Of a stretch of DNA of 64,000 bases, positions 1 through 11,377 are shown piece by piece. Below the pieces are notes generated by a model. The model had not been told where the DNA came from, did not search any database, and saw only the letters and a program-made list of their open reading frames with translations. Numbering within the stretch: the stretch's first letter is position 1; the number at the start of each line of letters is the position of its first letter. The stretch lies in contig CM038228.1 of the NCBI GenBank assembly GCA_021442155.1, forward strand, positions 86,134,114-86,198,113, given 5' to 3'. This DNA comes from Cymbidium sinense. Taxonomy: Eukaryota; Streptophyta; Magnoliopsida; Asparagales; Orchidaceae. Position numbers and translations under genes: made by a program.

Positions 1-230
1 CAAAAATCATGCTAGCTCAACAGATCAACTTTAATTTTATGTATAGGCTTTCTTGGACCATGACAAAATCAGTCAAAGAATCAATTCATGGCAAATTTGG
101 TTGGACTTGTAAGTCGAACCCAATTTGATTTTTAAAACTTAGGTTGTTAGAAAATAAAAGTAATGAAATTGATCATAAACACCCTGGTTGTTTGTAAATA
201 ATTAATTTGAAAGAATATCCCACTCATAAA
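1..230. repeat. Repeat block R1, copy 1
   Basis: AT-rich noncoding sequence. It is present twice more in the same orientation, at about 23709-23930 and 45551-45760; all three share the phrases 'tataggctttcttggac' (with small changes) and 'gtaatgaaattgatcata'. No coding potential is visible. Its neighbour to the right is block R2, whereas in the other two copies R1 continues into block R4, so this copy is joined to something different. It may be part of the copia-family long repeat; the exact class is not established. Confidence 0.7.
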
Positions 231-239
231 ATAATACTT

Positions 240-800
240 TATTAATCTCCAACATCAAAGGAATATCCCACTCCTAAAATAATACACTAAGCATATCATT
301 TTAGTGGAAAATGGGGTTAACACCTCCTTTATTGTAATGAAAATTCACATTCATTATCATTATCATTATCATTGACATTATTATATTATGACCCAAATTA
401 TAAATAAGAAATGTTTTATAGTCTATTCACTCTATGATAAACTAAGTGTGTAGAGCCTTTATAAATTTTAAATAATTTTGGATAAAGGTCATCTTTATTT
501 TCACCAATAGCTACGTAAAGTTAATGATTCTTCTTCTAGGGAAAAAATATAATCATGCATTTATATGGATGTAATCTAGTGTAAAAAAATCTATGAAAAT
601 GGCTATTAATGCAGCTTTGTAAGACAAATCTGCAAAAGTGTGCAACATTTGATCATAAATATATGCCACGATTTTATTTCAAAGAAAAAAAATGAGTGAA
701 GATTGGCATCTATTAATAAAGAACAAGTTATTTAAAATTATTATTTCACTATTTTATATTTTTAACCAAAGATTTCATCTTATCTTTTTTTCTTTATATA
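240..800. repeat. Repeat block R2, copy 1
   Basis: AT-rich sequence, also found at about 36590-37065 plus 43786-43860 (same orientation) and as reverse complement at about 53240-53660. Landmarks are a CATTAT microsatellite near 350-378, 'ggggttaacacctcctttat', and 'gcagctttgtaagacaaat'. A segment of about 24 bp starting 'gaatatcccactc' occurs twice, near 215 and 262. At 747-751 (CACTA) this copy retains the uninterrupted site where the copy at 37061 carries a solo LTR. An adjoining (TA)n tract lies at 795-812. It may be part of a copia LTR, because it lies beside copia gag in the two copies where gag is present. Confidence 0.65.
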
Positions 801-852
801 TATATATATATAATTAAAAACAATAAATATTTTAAGCAAAGATTTCATATGG

Positions 853-3800
853 ACATCAAGGGAGAGGTGTACTATCTTGAAAGAGAGAAGTCATCACCTT
901 ACAATGGACCTAAGAACCTAAATAAGGACTCTTAAGAACTTATGAGTCTGCGGGATGATGTACCAGAGATTCTTCCCCTACTTTACATGAAAAACTAAAG
1001 CAGGGTTTATTTTAAATTGGGTTCATTAAGTTCACTACACGGGCAAGCCCTCATAGTTAATTACATCCTAAGGAATATGATTCCTTATGAATACTCTCGA
1101 TTAAGGTAAATGATCGTTGTCTCCAAAGATTTCAATAGGTTAGGACTATTAATCGATTGGTTTATTTTTAGAAAATCAAGTGGGATTGATCAAGAGGAGG
1201 GAGTTCTTATCGAAGCCAAATAAAAATAAGTAGGAGATGCTTAAGATACGAGGAAGCCTAGTAAGCATCCCAAACTACCCTATGGTTGGGATTTACATTT
1301 TTGAAATTGAATTAATTTATTTGAGTTATAATTTTATTAGAAATTTAAGGCTTATAATTCCATGATACAAGGTCATGGAAATGAGTAAAAAGTGAAGATT
1401 TATGCTTAGGGCCCGTAAAGGGCAAAGTAACCTCAGAACCTAAATCTAGGGAGCTTTGGCGAGGGCCAAAAGCACGACCTAAATCTAAGGTGAAAATGGA
1501 TACTTAGTTTACCTCCACAAGAGAGGATAAACCACCCACTTTCTTGGACTTACAATTGCCTGGGGGTGGCCGCCAACTAATTCCTCCTATAATTTTAAAT
1601 ACATGTAGGCAAGTCTTATGCTTTATGCAAGATAGCAAGGTTATTTTTTATTTAGAAAGAGACTAAGTCCTTAAACTCACTCCCTAAGAGACTAGATCAT
1701 GTAAGGGCATGACAAATGACCTAAACCTAATGAAAATCATAATATATTTTATTTTTAATTTTGGACAATCATTTGACTCATGCTTATAGGATTTATATGC
1801 CTAATGCATGAGAAATGAGATTATGGGCCAAAATAAATGAGAAAGGAGAAAGTGTGTTTCCACCATGGCTCTCAAAGGTCAAGCCATGTTTCTCTGGTAA
1901 AGGTCAAAGCCCTCAAATCAAGAGTGAAACAAGACACTTTTTATGCATGATGTTATAAAAGAAATACTCACCCAACTAAGGGGTTGCTAATTCTTTTATC
2001 TTGGTTTTTTAACTTAGGATTTAAATGAGATTATGAGTTCTTTATTTTTAATTTTGAGTTGATTAATTTGGTAGAAGATTTATTTTTTTCTAAGAGTCTA
2101 ATCCACATCTAGGCCATACATAAAGCAAGGAAGAAACTAGGAAAACATGATATCATAATGCACAAGATAAACAAATCATTAATCAATTTATAAAGCTAAC
2201 ATAAAAGAATAAAGGCCATTTATGGTCGAGCACCACTGCACAAACATAAAAACAAATCGGGTAGCAGAGCTCTACCCTTATACAATCCGGGTTGCAAATG
2301 AATTACGAAAAGGAATTCATATTATGGGGGTCTTCATTCTTCTTTTCTTCTTTCTTCTTTTAGTTCTTTCGTTCTTTGTTTGGTTCCTTTTTTTGGATGG
2401 TTGGAATGTGGTTGCTCCAAAGGCTTCACATGGAGCATAAGATGAGATCCTATGACCAATGCTCATCCTAATCCCCATAACAATCATTCCAAAAATCCTA
2501 ATTTGCCAAATTTACATGAAAAGGAAAAGTAAATCTAACTAACACCTGCAAAATAGAGATTAGCTAAACAAACCATTCAAATCCCAAGCATGTATATTAT
2601 ACTTAGCACCCCACACATGGGTGGCTAAGTCCACCTGGCCTATTGGATTATGCTTAGGGGTATAAGCACCTTCACATCAAAAGTAGTTATATTTTATTAT
2701 AGCACCCTTAATTAAGGATGGATTAAAGAAGAAGAAGAAGTTTAGAGAATATCTTAAGGAAAGTATCCCAAAATTATTCCCTAAACCTCACATTCACTTA
2801 ATTAAAACTTAATTGACTCAATGGGAGAGTTAAACCACTAATTATATCCTTAATTAAGCTTAATTACATAAAGGGGGTAGTCAGAAATTAATCAAGTAAT
2901 TTCTTTAATTAAGCCACCAATAAATCTCAAGAAAATTAGAGGAGGCAGAAGTCATCCCTCTAGTTCTATCCAAGAAGTTTAGGATAAATCAGTGGAGTAA
3001 TTAGCGAGTAATTAGCAAAATGACATTCCCAATAAAACTCAAATTCTGAGAAAACAACTATTCAAAATTAATTAAAATTAATTTTAATATTCTATTTGCA
3101 ATTATCTATCCAATACAATTTATTTCATATTTTTCTAATTTTTCTAGGCTTAGAAATGAATATTTGAAGTTTTCTTAATTAATTAGAACATTAAATAAGC
3201 CTAATTAAGTATTTAATCCCATCGGTGCCATGTGGGTTGCTGACGCGACATGCACTTTCAATGTGGCACGGTGGGATTGGATAATAAAGTTGTCCCATCA
3301 TAGTAACACATCAATGGTAGTGCTACATGTTTTCCCCTCACCTGTCCGATCAAGGATCGGATGGCTGAGGTTAAAGTCACGGATCTAATGGATTAATCCA
3401 TGGATCTACATGGATTTAATCATGGCCACCCATCCAAAATGCATGGATGGACGGTCAGAGTTTCATCCCTATTCTTCTCTATGAGAAATGGAGACCGTCC
3501 ACTTTCAGAGAGTATATTTGAGCTCGATTGAGCTCGAATTGGATTGAAAATGAACCCACACCATCAATATGCAACCTAGATCACATGTAACAACTAAAAT
3601 CTCAAGGCATAAAACTTCTCTTCACAAAGGACCAGACCATGGCTAGATTGAGCTTAAAAAAGTGGCATACCTCATCGGAGGTGACCACCGGTGTTCAATT
3701 TTCTTGGAGATGCTTCGTCTAGTTGAGATGAAGCTTTGCTGAAAGTTTGGGGTCTTGAGATTATGTGGTTGCTTCTAGAGACCAACTCCCCTTTGTCTTG

Positions 3801-6406
3801 AGCTTAGCTTTGGTCTAGGGCACCCCTCCTTTGCCTTTGGAGCTTGGAAAAGAGCTTAATGAACTCGACTTGGTCCTCTGATGTTGCTTGAAGAAGGATA
3901 TGGGTTGATGTTGAGTATGGAGTAAGTTCAATTTGTAGTGGAGCTCCCTTATTTTCAAGTGATGAAAACTGAGAAAATCAAGTTTCAAACTCTCTATAGG
4001 AAGCTTGGGAAGACTCTCTAGGGCTTGCTCTGAGTTCCTATGCTTCAATCGACTGAGGGAGACTAAAAATTTTGTTGAATTAGAGGGAGTATATCACCCC
4101 TTTAGCAATCGGATGACCGAGCAATGCCTTGCCAGTTTGTTAGGCCGTTTAGGATGTCCTTGAATTCGGTATTGGCCGGGGAGTGGAATGGTGAACTTCT
4201 CATGTGCTTGAATTAAGTGTAAGGAGGATTCCATGTGCCCCATTTCAAGGCATGTGGTTGATTTGGCCATTTGGCTAGGTTGGGCTGACCCAAACCCATT
4301 GGGTTGGGTGCACCACACTCCCTAGTGCTCACTTGATCCATTAAGAGAGTGCCAAGTGATTATGGAAAGGATTTGACCAAATTCTATTTAAATTTAGTCA
4401 AAATTTACCCTATGGCCTAGGGGTAAAATGGTCATTTGACCTTGATTTCAATTTGGGCATGTTTGGTATGATGAGAAAATAGGTTTAGCCAAGTTTCATT
4501 GAATTTAGAGTTGGTTTGATGTGATTTGGCTCATGTTTACCCATTTAGGTCAAAATGGGTCAACATGGGTCAAGTTGACCAAATGATCAAATTGGGTCAA
4601 ACCAAAGGTTGGGTCAAGTTCATATGACCATTTGAAATGTTTTGGTGGCTTTGGTTTGGTTCAATATAGTTTAGGTTTGAATTTGGTTCATTTGATTCAT
4701 TTAGGCCAAATGGGACAAGTTGACTAATTTGACCCATTTGACCTATTTGAGCTAGGTCATGGGTAGGTTCATGTTTTGTTGGTCATATGAAATGGATTGG
4801 TATCTTTGTTTCCAATCAATTTTGGTTAAGTTTGAATTTGGCTCAAAATGACCCTTTAGGTCAAGTTGGGTTCAAGGTCAATTGGGCTATGTTAGGTCTA
4901 GTTGGCCAATTGAGGCTTTGGTCAAGTTCAACAAGTGATTTGGAATGAACATGACCCATTGGTGTCAATCAATTTGGCTTAGGTCAAGTTTTGACACATT
5001 TTGACTTTTTAGGTCAAGTTGGGTCAACTTGGGTCAAGTGGCCAATTGGGCTAGGTTAGGCTCAAATGTTGACTTGGTCAAGTTCAAACATTGGTCATGA
5101 ATGAACTTAGGGCAATAGTTTCATTCAAATTGGCCAATGGTGGATTTTGGCTATGTTGGGTTTCATTTTGGCTAATTATTGACTTGGTCAACCCTTAAGT
5201 TTGACTTAGTTTGACCCAATTTGGGTGATTGATCATCTCATGATGATTGTTGATCATGATGAGAGGTTTAGATTGGCTTAGTTCAAGCTAATTTATTTAG
5301 GATTATAATTTGGCTCATAAAGAGTACTTTAGGTCACTTTGGGGTCAAGTGAGCCTAAGTGAGTTAAATGGCTTGGTCAAAGCTTGATTTGAGTTTGATT
5401 GAACTCACATATGGACTTATGATTGAAATGTCAATCCATTTGCAAGAGAATTGAAGTCAAATAGTTTTGATTCATTTGACAATTTCATGTTCAAAGGGTG
5501 AACATGAGTTTGAGTTGGGTTTGATTTTAGAATTGAGTTTTGATTTGGTGATTGAAGTTTGTATTTATATTTGGATTCATGATTGTAGGATTGATTGGAT
5601 CATGAAGAGAAATCAAGGATTTGGCTTGATTTGAAATTGATTTGGCTAAGTTCAAGATTTTGACTTGAAAGACCTAGGTTGAATTTTGATTGATTTTAAG
5701 TTTGATTTTTGGAGTTGGTTTTGGTTGTTTGAATTTTTATTTGTAAATATAGATGATAATATAAGTGGGTTGTGAGAAAATTTTGAGGATATGAAGTGAT
5801 TTGATTTGATCTAGGTTAAGTCCTTAAGAGAAAATCAAATTGACTTAGGAAAGATTTTTGAACTTTGGATTTGATTGTTGTATTTAGTTTGATTGATTTG
5901 AATTTATATTTCATTTATATATGTGAATATAAATGAGAATATAAATGGGTTGTGATAAAATTTCATGAATTTGAAGTGATTTTATTTGATTTGGGCTAAG
6001 TCCATGAGAAGGAATCAAAGGACTTAAGAAATATTTTGTGCTTGGAATTTCAATCATGAGTTTCAATCATAGGTTTCAATCATGGATTTAAATGTAGAAT
6101 TGATTTAAGTTTGGAAAACATCAATTAAGATGGAATTGATTTAGGTTTGATGTTGGTTTCATTAAGAGTTTGACTTAAAGGAAGGAAGTATGGAGTTTTG
6201 GTTCAAGCTATAGGGTAGGCAAAGTTTCCTAACACCCCTAATGCATAACTTATTCTGATGGCTAACTCTTCTAAGTCTCTAGGGCTAGGTTGAGTGTCCA
6301 CCTAATCATTAGATGTGCTTTAAGACTAAGGATCTCTTAAAGTCTAAGAGAAATCCTATGCCTAAGATTGAATGGTTGAAAGCTCATCCTAAAAATGAGG
6401 TCAACA
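853..6406 (+). repeat. Left LTR of the large Tat-like element (shortened)
   Basis: It aligns by eye as the reverse complement of 14484-22009. The inner end is exact: '...gaggtcaaca' at 6397-6406 is the reverse complement of 'tgttgacctc', the start of the solo LTR at 37066. The outer end begins near 'gacatcaagg' and lacks roughly the last 50 bp seen in the right LTR. Near 2703 it lacks about 1.95 kb that both the right LTR (about 18150-20107) and the solo LTR contain, so the left copy suffered a deletion. In about 155 bp next to the inner end I count roughly 14 differences from the right LTR, mostly transitions. There is no gene in it; short ORFs here are chance readings. Confidence 0.85.
4370..5400. 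promoter_or_regulatory. Dense TTGACC/GGTCAA (W-box core) array in LTR
   Basis: By eye more than 20 copies of GGTCAA or TTGACC fall within about 1 kb, with one run of six between about 4550 and 4620. TTGACC/T is the core of the W-box bound by plant WRKY factors. The same density recurs in the right LTR (about 15480-16440) and in the diverged solo LTR (about 37480-38400), so the array belongs to the family. Whether it drives transcription is inference. It could also be a low-complexity expansion of a short motif. Confidence 0.4.
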
Positions 6407-8110
6407 TTACTAGCATCAATGACAGTGCCTGTGCACTCTGTGGTTCCTTGTGCTGCCCTAGTTAGGGCTAGCACCCACTCACTAGCACCCTCAAAGGGTA
6501 AGGCTCTCCTGATCCCACGGATTGTCTCCCCTGCTTTTAAGGTTGGGTCTAGCTCTTACTCTGCTCTCCCTACCAAGACCCAAAGGAGAAACAAGAACCT
6601 CATGATAAAGCGATATCATACTCACATCACTAGGGAGATGGAGGCAGCTACCCGATCAGTTGTAGAGGATCTTCCCACGATGGTTTTCCCATAGAATACA
6701 GCGAACCCATTCCATCCTCTCTTTGTGTTTGATAGAGAGGATGCCAGAAGGATTTTGCTTCACCTCCACATTCGGGCCAACCACGAGTATGAGGTCATAT
6801 GTCGGCCTCCATTCAGTTCAATGCAGTGACACGACGATCTCAGAGGCTCAATTTAACTTGAGATTCATCATCCTCGTAACATGGGGAAGCATATTCGATA
6901 AGAGAGGGCCAGGGAGGCCCGTACTTTAGTTCAAATTACTAGCCAGGAGAGGCGAATGCTCAGCCGTCAATCAGTAGCCTATCCACTCATTTGATTTTCT
7001 TAATCGGTGTGCTACCCGCATCGATCCTACTGATAATATTCTACTCTCGAGGACTACCCATCACAAGAGAGCAGCTCTTATTTTGAGAGAGTTGGTGGTG
7101 TCTCCGTCACACCGCTCTACCCCCGTCCGTCATCTCTGATCTATGTTTTAGTATCTCGAGTTCTGCCAAAGGCCATGAAGACCACATCTGGGGAGAAGAG
7201 GACCCCGTTGGTGATCCGGCTATGGCCAAGGGATCTCATACCATCCATACCACCTACTGTGGTGAGGCCGAGCTCTCCTGCTCGACCTTCTGCCCCAATT
7301 GTGGTGAAGAAGGAATGGCGACCCCAAAGTATCGTGGTCATCCCGTCACCACCACCGCCAGTACAACATATGATGGAGATTACAGTTGTAGAGGGCTAGG
7401 GTGACAACCTAGTTACACATATGATGATAGATCCTCCTAGGAGTATCGCCCCATACAGAGTCAGTGATAGTCAGGAGTGTATTTCTTCTAGCGAGTATAT
7501 CCCTCATAAGGTTAACTCTCCAGTTGTAGGGAGGTCCGGTGCCTCTCAGTACATGATAGTGATCCCATCACTAGTCAGACAAAGTCATTTGTGCTAGTTT
7601 TGACAGATCATTCTCTAGATGATATAGTAGCTCATTTTCTCATGGAGAAAAAAGAGATCTTATGATATGATTGGTCTGATGAAGAGAAGATCAGCTTCAA
7701 TCCGAATGAAGACAATTTATTGGGAGATTCAATAGGGGTTTGCATGGTAGACACCTAGGGATCCCTCCTCAGAGAGCAACAGACTATGGAAGGTGTTGAG
7801 GCCAAGCAGGAAGACACAACCTACTAGACCCAACACCTCCTAGCACAGATAAAGTAGAAGGATAAAAAAATAGATAGGATGGAGAAGAGGCTCAAAGTTT
7901 TATTAGTAGCTGTCATAGCATTGCAGAATCAAGCTCCGATAGTTCATCCTACCATAGCTGAGAGTAGTCAGCCAGAGTTGGTGCATTTCTTGGACCCAAC
8001 CAAGACCTTACCTCAAGTAGAGAAAGGTAGCACCAGCATGTATAGGAAGGTAGTGGACAGTCTCCATACAAGAAAAAGATATCAAGTGCATAGTTGAGCA
8101 ACAGGTAAAA
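6407..8110 (+). pseudogene. Degenerate 5' internal region and gag N-terminus of the large Tat-like element
   Basis: This starts directly after the left LTR. At 6409-6421, 'actagcatcaatg' faintly resembles an initiator-Met primer site (TGGTATCAGAGC) after transitions, but the match is weak. No long ORF is intact. From about 7600 a readable gag-like frame appears, with a charged, probably coiled-coil stretch (KKIDRMEKRLK, about 7865-7905), broken by several stop codons. Between 6410 and 7600 I recognise no domain. It continues into the better preserved gag core downstream. Confidence 0.55.
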
Positions 8111-9504
8111 GAAGCATTGGCTCAAGCCCGAGGAGGATCATCAGTTCCAAAAGGTAGACCCTTCCCAAAGGAATTTAATATAATCCAATATCCTAAGGGT
8201 TTTGTGACACCTTCTTCAAGAGTTTTGATGCCAGTGAGAACTCAAGGTAGCATATTGCACATTTCAAAGCTAGTTGTTGCAATGTTGATTGTAGTGATGC
8301 ATTACTCTTCTGTCTCTTCATCAGCAGCTTAGCAGGGATAGCTTTTGATTAGTATGCTGAACTTCCCAATAGTTCAGTAAAGACTTTTGGTGAGTTAGAG
8401 CAACTCTTTATCAAGAGGTTTGCTGGAGCTCAACAAAGGATCACTGTTAGTGACCTCATTATGGCTCAACGAAACCATGGTGAGTACCTCATTGATTACA
8501 TTCTCAGATGGCATAATTTGAGTATGAAATGCAAACCACAGCTGTCTGTATAGCATGCCATTAAGATTTTGCTTAAGAATATCAAGGGCTCGGTCACCTT
8601 CATGCTTAAAGGTTTCACCATCAAAACTTTTGAGAAATTAATCAACAAGGTGGCTAGCTTGCAAAGAGAAGCCAAATAGTTGCCTTCTCCAGATCTACCA
8701 ACAAAGATAAAGCTACAGAAGGTATATGAGAAGAAACCTGGGGCAGTGATAAAAGTAGATAAGGGGAAACCACTGGCTAGAGAGCAGTTTGAGAGACCTT
8801 ATGCTTTGCAGCCATCACTTCCACCTCCTCTACCACCACCAAGGCAGCCCTACTGACCGCCATAGTAGCCTCAATGGCCTGCACCACCTCCTCCTCAACC
8901 ACATTATCAGTAATAGTGGTACACATACTTGCCGCCAAGTAATTATGGTTCACCTACTCTTTTGGATAAACTTAACAAGCCTTATTCATTTTAGAGGGAG
9001 GTAATCAGGAAGATCTTTAAGAATCGCTTAAAGAAGCCGGACTTTCAGTTACTCGAACCTAGGAGACCAAAGGATGTGGGTAAAAGACATGATCCCAACT
9101 TTTGCCCCTACCACTGTATGCTAGGTCATGTTTTGGAAGATTGCTTCACATTTAAGGACTAGCTTGAACACAGCTTCAAGACCAGTGCTATAGTCATCCC
9201 GAAGGAATACCTTGTGGAACAACCATCCAATTCCATTAGAGTAATCCTTGGGGATACATGCAATCCTTCCAAAACCAAAGAATGTTGGGATATCTCTTTA
9301 TCCAAAATCTCTAAGAAAATTATCTCGAAAATTAAGAAACATTCCTTGCAGGTGGCTGAGCCAGCTCAAACTTCCAACATCAAGGAAGGTTTGCAAGCTA
9401 GAGCCAGGAATGGGGAGTCAAGAAAGAAGAACAACATGTTCCAGCCTCGAGATAGTCCAAGAATCCAATCGACCCAGGCCGCCTCCAACCCACCATTGCA
9501 GTAA
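8111..9504 (+). pseudogene. gag (capsid/nucleocapsid) remnant, Ty3/gypsy Tat-like
   Basis: Capsid-type Gag, which packages element RNA in cytoplasmic particles. Joining frames over stops gives a continuous Retrotrans_gag-like reading. 'YPKGF' lies near 8200, followed by 'ELEQLFIKRFAGAQQR' near 8395-8440 and a 'DYILRWHNLSMKC' segment near 8500. A proline-rich linker (8815-8960) follows. Then a nucleic-acid-binding motif C-P-Y-H...G-H...D-C lies at 9103-9144, of the C-x2-H-x4-H-x4-C type typical of Tat-like Gag. The last part, to 9504, is an open lysine-rich tail. In-frame stops (for example near 8330, 8550 and 8680) make it non-functional. Protease follows about 500 bp downstream. Confidence 0.75.
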
Positions 9505-10027
9505 TAACATCAGCGACTACCTCCACTTCAGCTAACTCTTCTTCTTCTAGTAGACATCTTGTATCGATGGATGAGGGCATCAAACTCCTCTTACTTTACT
9601 TGATTTCTACTATGTACCTCTTACCAAATTTAAGGAATTAAAAAATAAACCTAGTTTGAATTACATATGTGTCACTTCTAATGTGTTGTCTGAATCTATT
9701 CCTAATGATAACTCTTCAAGTCTAAATAACAATTATAACAATCTTGATCTTCCTCTTTCTGATTCAGAGTTGGATTTTCTTACTCTGAATACTACGGGTT
9801 TGCCTCTTGAGATAGACTTGGAATCATCTAATTTCTAGGGTCCCATAGGAGAAGCTGTAGGTGAGCCTGACGTGCAGGTATAATCTTCGATTACCCTACC
9901 ACAAGAGATCACTGAAGTCATTCTTTATAGTGGTAAGGTTCTACCTCATAGGGCAACACCTCAAGATAGAGGGAAATAATTCATTGGTTCAGAGGATCGA
10001 GAAGCCCCTCCACAGGATGCTCCACCC
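9505..10027 (+). pseudogene. gag-protease linker of the large Tat-like element
   Basis: A partly open plus-strand stretch rich in Asn, Ser, Asp and Glu (9656-9838 is open) with no recognised domain. It joins the gag tail to the protease and probably represents the acidic linker between the two regions in Tat-like polyproteins. Several stops interrupt it. Confidence 0.4.
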
Positions 10028-10754
10028 TTGGATATGCTTGTGGAGGATCAGCCCAAGGTGGACTACAATATCCTCTCTCACCTAAGAAAGTTGTTTTTTA
10101 AGCTAAGCATATACTATGCCCTTTTCTTATCCAAAGAGATGAGGGAATCATTAGTCAAGGCTCTCCTTGATCCTGAAATATGCTTAGCTCAGCTGACCAC
10201 TATTGGTGAGGAGGCACATTATTCCAGAGAAGCTCAGGGAAGCACTTTCATAGATGAAGACCTACTTCTGGGGGACATGGAGCACAACCGTCCCCTCTAC
10301 ATTACAGTGGACATTGATAGATTTAGACTTGCCAGAGTTATCATCGATCTAGGTGCATCGATGAATATTATGACTCTAAAGACCCTTGCTTATTTGAGGA
10401 TCAACATCTCCACACTCTGAGGAGATCAGATTATGTTGAGAGGATTCAATGAACAAGGAGAGAGGGCTTTAGGTTCTATAGTATTACATTTTGGAGATAG
10501 GTGACTGGAAGAATGAAGCTAAGTTTTATATCATTGATTCAAATACTTCATTCACTGCTTTTCTTGGTAGGCCTTGGATACATCAGAACAAGATGATTCC
10601 ATTCTCCCTCTATAAGTGCATCAAGTTTAGGAAGGATGGGATTGCGTACTGTGTTAAAGGAGATGAAAAGCCATTTTCAGTTAGAGAGGTTGAGATATAT
10701 GAGGATGCGACCTACTATCTTCCTCAAAATAACCTTTCTCGTGAACTTGGATAA
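10028..10754 (+). pseudogene. Retroviral-type aspartic protease remnant
   Basis: It would cleave the element polyprotein. An upstream segment with 'ALLDPEICLAQLT' leads into 'HNRPLYITV', then the active-site region I-I-D-L-G-A-S at 10340-10360, where the catalytic Asp is kept but the usual Thr/Ser/Pro position is Leu. After a stop at 10418-10420 the frame continues with 'GFNEQGERALGSIV' and, from 10491, 'FLGRPWIHQN', the flap-distal block typical of Ty3/gypsy proteases. At least two interruptions make it inactive. It directly precedes the deletion junction that removed RT to integrase. Confidence 0.8.
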
Positions 10755-11046
10755 AATTGAAATTTGAAAGAAAAAGAAAATGAAGAAAATGAAAATGCAA
10801 AAGAAAAATAAAATAAAAATGAAGATCCAAGTGAACAAGAAAGGAAATTGAAGAAGACATAGAGCTGCATATCACATTCCACCATAATTCATTCCATCAT
10901 ATGGACATGTGGGTTGGATGACTCCACCTCGATGAGGTAGAGGTAGAAGCAGAGGCAATTTCAGAGGTGGAAGCCCACTTGGTTAGCCATCATTCAACAG
11001 GGGTTATGTTTCAGTTAATAAAAGTACCCCTACTATTCACACAGAC
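10755..11046 (+). other. Deletion junction replacing RT, RNase H and the integrase core
   Basis: Fewer than 300 bp separate the protease block from the integrase C-terminal remnant, where a complete element would carry about 2.5-3 kb of RT, RNase H and integrase core. The filler is lysine/glutamate-rich at first (AAG/GAA-rich, 10755-10860). It then encodes a broken Gly/Arg-rich stretch (RGRSRGNFRGG near 10940-10975). This marks the element as dependent on an autonomous partner for movement. Confidence 0.65.
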
Positions 11047-11377
11047 ATGGAATCCAGCTCAGACGATAAGTCTAATGTGATTAGTGTACTAGCCAACCCC
11101 TCTCAGTGGGTTTCATTGGAGGTGATGCTTGAGTTATACAAGGCCAAAATGATTCAAGCTTACAATAAGCCGATCCACCCTAGGTATTTTCTAGTAAGAG
11201 AACTTGTGTTAGTTCTAAGGAGACCAATTATTGCCCGTCGAATTTGAACACATTTGGGAAGGCCCCTATGTCAAATAGAAGGCTTACTAAGGAGAATCTT
11301 ATCAGGTTATTGATTGTAAAGGGGAACACCCAATGCTTCTAATTAATGGGCTATATTTGAAGAAATACTACCCATAA
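11047..11377 (+). pseudogene. Integrase C-terminal tail remnant (end of pol)
   Basis: The block 'ELYKAKMIQAYNKPIHPR', then 'LVLVLRRPI', then, after frameshifts, a 'GRPYV...Y...YLKKYYP'-like ending matches the post-core tail of Ty3/gypsy integrases, where a small beta-barrel-like region lies at the pol C-terminus. The reading ends with TAC TAC CCA TAA at 11366-11377. A stop at about 11245 and at least one frameshift break it. It fixes the plus orientation of the internal region and the start of the 3' untranslated part. Confidence 0.7.

Noticed and set aside
2222..2440. ORF with a hydrophobic segment like a signal peptide
   Set aside because: It lies inside the giant LTR, is not kept open in the right LTR or solo LTR, and contains T-rich sequence only.
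6395..6694. 99-codon plus-strand ORF as a separate gene
   Set aside because: It spans the LTR-internal border of the Tat-like element and has no recognisable domain.
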